Source: Pachyseris speciosa
Lineage: Eukaryota; Cnidaria; Anthozoa; Scleractinia; Pachyseridae
DNA: 64,000 bases
Assembly (NCBI GenBank): GCA_016490735.1
Contig: JAEMWC010000158.1
Coordinates: 232,501-296,500 of the forward strand
Reading direction: 5' to 3'
Numbering within the stretch: position 1 is the first letter of the stretch; every line of letters starts with the position of its first letter. Positions 57,763 to 64,000 of this stretch are shown one piece after another. The notes beneath the pieces are model-generated. The model worked only from the letters and a program-made list of their open reading frames with translations. It had not been told where the DNA came from and searched no databases. The position numbers were made by a program, and so were the translations under genes.

Positions 57763-57973
57763 ATAGCTAATGCTCAGGCTCAAGTACCCACATATCCATA
57801 AAACAAGGAGTGAAAACGTAAAGCTTGTGGGATGTGGCTGGAGTGACAAGGATATACCTCACAACTTAATGTGATTTGGTAAGCTGAAGCCACTCTAAAG
57901 GCACTAAGGCCACATGGTAGCGGGCATTACCCCTTAAATCTACCAAAGCAAAGATTGAGCCCAAGCATTAGCA

Positions 57974-58018
57974 GCCATGGACAGCTGTTTCGGCCTTGTT
58001 AGGCCTCATCAGCATGGC
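57974..58018 (-). ncRNA. Hammerhead ribozyme, unit 2 (minus)
   Basis: Identical motif to unit 1, offset by 256 bases. Cleavage expected between 57980 and 57979. Cleavage at both would release a 256-nt RNA. Confidence 0.82.
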
Positions 58019-58275
58019 ATAGCTAATGCTCAGGCTCAAGTACCCACATATCCATAAAACAAGAAGTGAAAACGTAAAGCTAATCTTTGCTTTGGTAGAT
58101 TTAAGGGGTAATGCCCGCTACCATGTGGCCTTAGTGCCTTTAGAGTGGCTTCAGCTTACCAAATCACATTAAGTTGTGAGGTATATCCTTGTCACTCCAG
58201 CCACATCCCACTAGCTTTACGTTTTCACTGCTTGTTTTATGGATATGTGGGTACTTGAGCCTGAGCATTAGCTAT

Positions 58276-58320
58276 GCCATGCTGATGAGGCCTAACAAGG
58301 CCGAAACAGCTGTCCATGGC
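58276..58320 (+). ncRNA. Hammerhead ribozyme, unit 3 (plus)
   Basis: Stem I GCCATG (58276-58281) with CATGGC (58315-58320). CTGATGA at 58282-58288, stem II GGCC-TAACAA-GGCC at 58289-58302, GAAA at 58303-58306, stem III CAGCTG at 58307-58312 with no loop, then TC and cleavage after 58314. Since stem III is self-complementary without a loop, two copies pairing as a dimer may be needed, as proposed for other minimal type I hammerheads. Confidence 0.85.
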
Positions 58321-58531
58321 TGCTAATGCTTGGGCTCAATCTTTGCTTTGGTAGATTTAAGGGGTAATGCCCGCTACCATGTGGCCTTAGTGCCTTTAGA
58401 GTGGCTTCAGCTTACCAAATCACATTAAGTTGTGAGGTATATCCTTGTCACTCCAGCCACATCCCACTAGCTTTACGTTTTCACTGCTTGTTTTATGGAT
58501 ATGTGGGTACTTGAGCCTGAGCATTAGCTAT

Positions 58532-58576
58532 GCCATGCTGATGAGGCCTAACAAGGCCGAAACAGCTGTCCATGGC
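58532..58576 (+). ncRNA. Hammerhead ribozyme, unit 4 (plus)
   Basis: Same motif as unit 3. Cleavage expected after 58570, exactly 256 bases from the previous site. Confidence 0.85.
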
Positions 58577-58740
58577 TGCTAATGCTTGGGCTCAATCTTT
58601 GCTTTGGTAGATTTAAGGGGTAATGCCCGCTACCATGTGGCCTTAGTGCCTTTAGAGTGGCTTCAGCTTACCAAATCACATTAAGTTGTGAGGTATATCC
58701 TTGTCACTACGGGCCTATAGGCTCGCTACGCCCCTTACTC

Positions 58741-59606
58741 TCAGGGAAATGGCTATAGTAGCCTCGTCATATTGATAATAGAAGCCAATCTCAGGATGAG
58801 AAGCCACTGTCAGGGAAATGGCTATAGTAGCCTCGTCGTATTGATAATAGAAGCCAATCTCAGGATGAGAAGCCACTGTCAGGGAAATGGCTATAGTAGC
58901 CTCGTCGTATTGATAATAGAAGCCAATCTCAGGATGAGAAGGCAGTGTCAGGGAAATGGCTATAGTAGCCTCGTCATATTGATAATAGAAGCCAATATCA
59001 GGATGAGAAGGCACTGTCAGGGAAATGGCTATAGTAGCCTCGTCGTATCGATAATAGAAGCCAATCTCAGGATGAGAAGCCACTGTCAGGGAAATGGCTA
59101 TAGTAGCCTCGTCGTATCGATAATAGAAGCCAATCTCAGGATGAGAAGCCACTGTCAGGGAAATGGCTATAGTAGCCTCGTCGTATTGATAATAGAAGCC
59201 AATATCAGGATGAGAAGCCACTGTCAGGGAAATGGCTATAGTAGCCTCGTCGTATTGATAATAGAAGCCAATCTCAGGATGAGAAGGCAGTGTCAGGGAA
59301 ATGGCTATAGTAGGTAGCCTCGTCATATTGATAATAGAAGCCAATATCGATCAGGATGAGAAGGCACTGTCAGGGAAATGGCTATAGTAGCCTCGTCGTA
59401 TTGATAATAGAAGCCATTCTCAGGATGAGAAGGCACTCTCAGGGAAATGGCTATAGTAGCCTCGTCGTATTGATAATAGAAGCCAATCTCAGGATGAGAA
59501 GGCAGTGTCAGGGAAATGGCTATAGTAGGTAGCCTCGTCATATTGATAATAGAAGCCAATCTCAGGATGAGAAGGCACTGTCAGGGAAATGGATATAGTA
59601 GCCGCT
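58741..59606. repeat. 69-bp minisatellite, about 13 units
   Basis: GGCTATAGTAGCCTCGTC recurs at 58751, 58820, 58889, 58958, 59027, 59096, 59165, 59234, 59303 and, after a 4-base TAGG addition and other small insertions, four more times. The period 69 is a multiple of three, so a 'protein' of 23-residue repeats opens on both strands. Variant positions (CACTG/CAGTG, AATCTC/AATATC) are shared between non-adjacent units, which suggests unequal exchange. Confidence 0.95.
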
Positions 59607-60900
59607 TAATGGGGGCTAGTAGAAAACAGTGGAAGAAGCCTCATCAGGACTTTGATTACTGGCTGCCTAATAGGGGTGGTCGTTAAATAAGTGGCCGCTT
59701 AAGGCGGGAGTACACTTGAACACCGTTTGCCCATCGCTTAACCTGTATTTACCGTTAATGACTCGTTCGCGTTTCTAGCAATCAAAAAGCCTTATGCGCA
59801 TTTCACGAAGCGGTGTTGTGGGATATTTTGTGAATTTTTTGGAGATTTTCTGGTGTATTTGGGAAGCGGATAATTTTTCTCAAAGGATTAGTTAAATTTA
59901 GGGTAATAGGAAATATTGAAGATTTAATGAAGGTTTAAAAGTGGAATTTGAATTTGAAAATTAGTAGATGGAGACCAAAACAGTTCCTCGCCATCGTGGA
60001 GTGCTCTTTGTTTGGGGCGCCAACTGTCTGGCGATGTTTCAAAACATTTTTTTTTTACATTTCAGTCCCTTCTTTTACTCCTTAAAATTACACTCAAATT
60101 TGACTGTAGTAGCTTATGCCTTTCTGTAAATCATTATTGGTTTTAAATATATATGTCTTAAATACTGTAGTTAATTTACTTAGAGATAACAAATGTGAAT
60201 TCATTTTAGTAACTCACTGAATATTTTTACATTTTTTATCATGTTCTAATATAGTTCTACATTGTAATTATTTTCACACGACCCCACAAGCTTTGAGCTT
60301 TAAACCCTATCGTGTTTAAACAAAGGATATGTATGTGTATGTATGTATTAATTTCAGGCATTTGTTAACCCTTTACTATCCGAGGGAAATGCCAAAGTTT
60401 CCTAAAATGGGAACGATGAACCATTAGACACATACAATATATCATTTTAAAGGTACTTTTTGGGGTATGTGATAAATGACACCAACAGGTGTGGAGGAAG
60501 TCACTGAAAAAACTGAGAAGTGTCCAAAGCGAAAAAATTAAAATAAAACATTGAAATTTTTCGTTTGCCTCGTACATATGGGTTATACCACTAAACTATA
60601 GTTTAAATTGCAGCTCTCAGAGTATTGACTGTTTTGAGATATCACCTTGACCAAAAAAGTACAAAGACAAAAAGTTCCAAAAGTTGCAGGGGTGGTAAAT
60701 CAAGTCTTACATTGGAGGGGGGCCATGATTTTATTCCTTCAATGTGTAGATCTTTCATTGACGTTTTGGTCGTGAAAATGTCAGAAAGAATGATTAACTA
60801 TTGAGCATGTAATGGAATCTTGTGTCATATGGCACTCTCGTATTTGATCCGTGCAGATCAGTGACCATGAAATCATCCACTACGTCTTTGTTTATTTCAT
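59607..60900. other. Opsin upstream region, no gene seen
   Basis: AT-rich, with no clear TATA or initiator that I could place. It presumably holds the opsin promoter or 5' untranslated exons. Confidence 0.4.
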
Positions 60901-60944
60901 TGTACCCCCAGGCCTCAGAGGTTTAAACTCCACCGCTACAAAGG

Positions 60945-62009
60945 ATGTCTGAGCTCCAAAACAGAAGTGGAGTACTGGGAACTTCAGAAGAAATCAGTGC
61001 GCAAGCGCGACACGTCATAGCTGGTGTGTATGTACTGCTGACCGTTTTAGCCTTCAGTCTTAACACGCCTGTACTTGCAGCATTCATAAAGGACCACACG
61101 CTTCGCACGCCATCCAACAAACTGATCCTTAGTATAACGGTCGCTGATTGGCTACACGTAGTATTGGCGTATCCCTTGGGGGTTGTGGCCAATATACTAC
61201 CTGGTTCCCAAATATTTTCAGGAGCGGGGTGCACGTGGTTTGCTTTTATCACAGCTTTTCTGTCTTTTGGTATTATGCTCCATCACGCAACCTTCGCTAT
61301 CGAGCGCGCAATTGTTATAACATACGCCAAAACCTCCTGGAATAATGTCAAAAACCTGAACTTTGTCATCACCGCGCTTTGGGCCTTCGCCCTTCTCTGG
61401 ACTTGTTTCCCGCTGTTCGGCTGGTCAGCGTACGTCCCCGAAGGTGACAGTGTCCTTTGTTCGATTCAATGGCAATCATCAGAGACACGTGACGTGGTTT
61501 TCATAGGGTGCATCTTCTTTTTCTTCTTTTTGTCCCCCATCATTGCTATGGTTACAGCTTACGGCAAGATTTTCCTCACCGTGAAGAAAATGACTCAAAA
61601 TGCGCATGACATGTGGGGGGAGAACGCTGCCCCGACACAAGAAGCCATCCAATCAGAAAAGAAGACGGCGCGTATGGCTCTCATAATGTCGTTTTGTTTT
61701 CTATTTGCATGGACGCCTTATGCCATTGTCTCGTTATTTGCTGTGATAGGTAAACCAGACAAAATATCCCCCTTGGTGGCCACCCTACCAGCGTTATTTG
61801 CAAAAACAGCGGCTTGTTATAATCCAGTGATTTACTTTTTACTGTTTCAAAAATTCAGGGAGAGCCTAAAAAAGACCTTGCGGTGCGCATTTTGTGGGCG
61901 TTTCGTTGGTCCAGAAAGTTCTACCAACATTGAGTTTAACCAAAAAGTGTTACCGTCCGGGCATAACAATCAAAACGAGTCAGTAACAGGGAGTGGCATA
62001 AGTGAGTGA
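60945..62009 (+). CDS. Opsin (light-sensing G-protein-coupled receptor), single exon, intact
   Basis: This is a complete 354-residue seven-transmembrane receptor. It starts at ATG 60945, with a glycosylation site NRS at residue 6. The decisive feature is Lys287 in LFAKTAACYNPVIY, the retinal-binding lysine of opsins, followed by NPxxY (293-297). Also present are TM1 Asn40, TM2 Asp68 (ADW), the disulfide pair Cys96/Cys172, TM6 FAWTP (Trp256, Pro258), and Glu166 six residues before Cys172, matching the ancestral counterion site (bovine E181). The bovine E113 position is Phe99, so E166 is the likely counterion. TM3 ends ERA (120-122) instead of E/DRY, an odd change at the G-protein coupling site. 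The coding region is intronless. It is probably a cnidarian/anthozoan opsin; the subgroup is not assigned. Confidence 0.9.
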   Translation: MSELQNRSGVLGTSEEISAQARHVIAGVYVLLTVLAFSLNTPVLAAFIKDHTLRTPSNKLILSITVADWLHVVLAYPLGVVANILPGSQIFSGAGCTWFAFITAFLSFGIMLHHATFAIERAIVITYAKTSWNNVKNLNFVITALWAFALLWTCFPLFGWSAYVPEGDSVLCSIQWQSSETRDVVFIGCIFFFFFLSPIIAMVTAYGKIFLTVKKMTQNAHDMWGENAAPTQEAIQSEKKTARMALIMSFCFLFAWTPYAIVSLFAVIGKPDKISPLVATLPALFAKTAACYNPVIYFLLFQKFRESLKKTLRCAFCGRFVGPESSTNIEFNQKVLPSGHNNQNESVTGSGISE

Positions 62010-62223
62010 GAGCGCCTGGGAGTTTGATGCTAGAATAAATTTAAGAAAGTTAAAAGTCTTCGAGAGGCAACGAGATGTGGACACATCACTCAAATGCTGG
62101 TGAACAACAGAAAATGAGAGTTGGAATCTTCAGCGATTTAACGAAAACACACGATATTACCTTTAGAAAAGGGCACGAAATATATCCAAGTTCCAACTTT
62201 ATAGCTCACTTTGAAAAGACTGC

Positions 62224-62330
62224 GAGTGAGTGGCCGCGCAAGCGATTGTGGGATTATTTGGGGGGAGGGATATTGCGAAGAAACAATCGCGTCCCCAAAC
62301 AATCTCACAATCCCTTACGCGGCACTCTCG
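62224..62330. repeat. MITE, about 107 bp
   Basis: GAGTGAGTGGCCGCGCAAGC and GGGATTATTTGGGG pair with CCCCAAACAATCTCACAATC and CCTTACGCGGCACTCTC as imperfect inverted repeats. Related to 17567-17657 and 28547-28625. Confidence 0.7.
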
Positions 62331-62611
62331 ATCTTAATCTTTTCCAAGGTGAGCTATTTGGAATCCGAGATCTACAGGTTTATTAACGGCCAACTTCGTC
62401 TAAACAAAGTCGATTTAGTTAGCGAGTGCTTATTGTAGTGAATATTCCAGCTAGTAGTTCGGTGTTTGGTCAGATTCCCTAAACTAGCGCTATAGGAATC
62501 TATGGAGGCCAGACAAGAGAATGTGCATGTTGAAGCGAGGTCTGGGAAAGAGTGAGAGCTTGATCTCGAGAGTACCGCGCGCGCGCCGCGCGCGTTAGAT
62601 TATGGGGTTCT

Positions 62612-62734
62612 CTTAGCCTGCGTGGCAGGCCGTAGAAGGGGAGGGAAAGAGTCAAGGAGCGCGGGAGTTTTGCACGCGCTTCGCGCGCTAGTTTTTTCCC
62701 CTTTCCCTCCCCTTCGACGCCTGCCACGCAGGCT
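62612..62734. repeat. hAT-like MITE, 8-bp target duplication
   Basis: GGGGTTCT flanks both sides (62604-62611 and 62735-62742). The inverted ends are AGCCTGCGTGGCAGGC and GCCTGCCACGCAGGCT, then GAAGGGGAGGGAAAG and its inverse. Confidence 0.85.
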
Positions 62735-62775
62735 GGGGTTCTTTGGGGTCTGCGAACTACGAAAATTTAGAGAGC

Positions 62776-63128
62776 TTAAGCAACGATGACGGTGACGGCA
62801 ACGAGAACGCCACTAAACAATAGGCTTAATTAGCAAAAACAATCGCTTTGCACGTGCGTTTTACATTTCGGTCCATTTCTTTGCCGTCCTCAGCAAATCA
62901 ACAACGTGAAATGCGGACCAAAGTTTAGGTTTTGTGGAGAACGTGAGCGCATGACGGTGAAGTCTTCTTTCTTTTTCCCAAGTTCAACGCCGTTTTTACT
63001 AATTTAGCTCCAGGTTACTCCCACATTTTACAAGTTAAACAAGTTGGAAAATTGCGAAAGAGTTACAATAACGAGAAGTTACATTTTGAAATTACGTTTT
63101 CGTTGCCGTTGTCGTCGTTGTTGTTTAA
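62776..63128. repeat. MITE family TTAAGCAA, copy 2
   Basis: Same family as 53154-53505: TTAAGCAACGATGACGGTGA at the left, TTGTCGTCGTTGTTGTTTAA at the right, and the shared interior (AAAAACAATCGC, TCCATTTCTTTGC, AGTTACATTTTGAAAT). Confidence 0.82.
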
Positions 63129-63333
63129 GTTATCTAATGCCGAAACATGTAAAACTGCTGAGCACCTTTGCAGATACTCCTTCCACCAAACAGCCCCACA
63201 ATCGCTCGTGCGCCGGACACTATCAATCCCAGTCTATTTTAAAGTGAGCGATTTGGTCCAGGCTGGCCCCATCTAGCTTGAGGGAGTTGAAACAACGACG
63301 TCAGCAAGAGTGACAAGAACGCCAAGTAGCCAC

Positions 63334-64000
63334 TATCACATCACATCACATCACCTTTATTTCACCTCGGATTTATAAGAGTAGCCGGCTGTATAGCTAA
63401 TTTCTCCGAGAAAGAAAAACTACAATATAAAAATAAAATCGTATATTATATACAGTGCATTCAACTACTATTTACATTAGTAACAATTGCACTGATGTTC
63501 GAAAGAAATTTGGCATATTTTAGTTCTGAACTCAATCAAGGACGTTAATGACCTGAGGTCCTCTGTTAGTTTGTTCCACATGTTTGCAGAAGTGTATATG
63601 AAGGAATGAAGACCATAAGTGGTTGTGTTCACGTATGGGATAACAACTTTCCTTGATCCTCGTGGGTTGCGTTCAGTATTTCTCATTTGAAAAAGACCAC
63701 GTGTATACTTCGGCATCGTTTCAAACTGGATTGCCTTAAAAACTGCCTTAAAAACATGTCTTGGCACCTGATACTATACAGGCCCCAGTTGTTCAAAGAG
63801 CGGATAACTCTATCCAGCGGATAAGCCACTATCCAGCGGATAAAATGCATCAGTTGCGATACATTTTATCCGCTGGATAGCGACTTATCCGCTGGATAGA
63901 GTTATCCGCTCTTTGAACAACTGGGGCCAGATCTCTAGAATTAAATTTGCTCAGTAGCCCCTGGTAGTGCAGAGACTTCTCGTCCAGAACAATCCTGAGC
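63334..64000 (-). mobile_element. LINE 3' end, minus strand, with (TGATG)n tail, split by a MITE
   Basis: Minus strand: LRIVLDEKSLHYQGLLSKFN (63935-63998), a MITE, then a segment with ANMWNKLTEDLRSLTSL and EFRTKICQISFEHQC (stop at 63477), the usual LINE C-terminus. The 3' untranslated region ends in a TGATG-type repeat (63336-63356 on + as ATCACATCACATCAC). It continues beyond the window. Confidence 0.8.
63781..63930. repeat. Near-perfect palindromic MITE inside the LINE
   Basis: The arms GGCCCCAGTTGTTCAAAGAG, then two tandem copies of a TATCCAGCGGATAA motif, mirror each other around a short loop (GCATCAGTTGCGATAC). It interrupts the LINE C-terminal coding region. I could not find a clean target duplication. 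Confidence 0.85.

Larger units (their letters stand above)
57595..58706. mobile_element. Inverted retrozyme array: four 256-bp hammerhead units
   Basis: The 15-bp direct repeat CTACGGGCCTATAGG flanks it (57580-57594 and 58707-58721), so the whole block inserted as one piece. It has two head-to-tail units on the minus strand (57595 to about 58080), then about 2.4 units on the plus strand (about 58080-58706). Units are nearly identical, about 256 bp, non-coding, each with one hammerhead ribozyme. Tandem hammerhead units of this size are the definition of metazoan retrozymes. The divergent inverted arrangement is unusual. Near-identity indicates recent origin or homogenisation. Confidence 0.82.

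Noticed and set aside
58715..59344. 209-residue minus frame and 181-residue plus frame of 23-residue repeats
   Set aside because: Produced by the 69-bp minisatellite. Open on both strands, no start context, and 4-base insertions break the phase.
58741..59606. CRISPR-like array
   Set aside because: The units are contiguous with no unique spacers, and the context is eukaryotic.

Overview
This is eukaryotic, AT-rich, transposon-dense DNA with one clear intact gene. The best taxonomic inference is an anthozoan cnidarian, probably a stony coral or relative. The reasons are an intronless cnidarian-style opsin, a stand-alone RAG1-N-terminus/RING-like gene, BEL/Pao and Penelope-like retroelements, and many short hairpin MITEs. 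The species is not determined from sequence.

Layout. 1-11.73 kb is one BEL/Pao LTR retrotransposon on the + strand (its 5' LTR lies before the window). It carries two nested insertions. The first is a 5'-truncated, antisense BEL/Pao fragment (236-1847, 7-bp target duplication). The second is a 3.88-kb Mutator/Rehavkus-like foldback DNA transposon (2333-6212, perfect 9-bp target duplication) with inverted 51-bp minisatellite arms. Removing each insertion plus one target copy puts the host frame back in register, so these are clean, datable events. 11.73-13.89 kb is a minus-strand LINE with endonuclease but no reverse transcriptase.

13.89-29.11 kb is built from two direct copies of a 4.26-kb block (13888-18148 and 21833-29114). 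Between them lies a minus-strand gene homologous to the N-terminal zinc/RING part of RAG1. Copy B later took in a Penelope-like 3' fragment carrying a hammerhead ribozyme and a 2.6-kb LINE with a (TCTG)n tail. 29-57.5 kb is mostly gene-poor, with MITEs, tRNA-derived SINEs, microsatellites and a 2.0-kb long-inverted-repeat element (51014-53027) that carries pieces of a coding sequence.

57.6-58.7 kb is the most unusual locus. It holds 256-bp units, each with a complete hammerhead self-cleaving ribozyme motif, two facing left then two facing right, inserted as one unit with 15-bp direct repeats. This fits a metazoan retrozyme array in an unusual inverted configuration. A 69-bp minisatellite follows at once. 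60945-62009 encodes the opsin. The last 2 kb are MITEs and the 3' end of a minus-strand LINE.

How the parts relate. The Penelope-like fragment, a solitary hammerhead element at 35290-35470, the 42.8-kb palindrome and the 57.6-kb array share three traits: hammerhead or hammerhead-like cores, 9-16-bp target duplications and often an inverted arrangement. This suggests one family of ribozyme-bearing retroelements moved by Penelope-type machinery. That link is inference. The ribozyme secondary structures can be read directly from the sequence.
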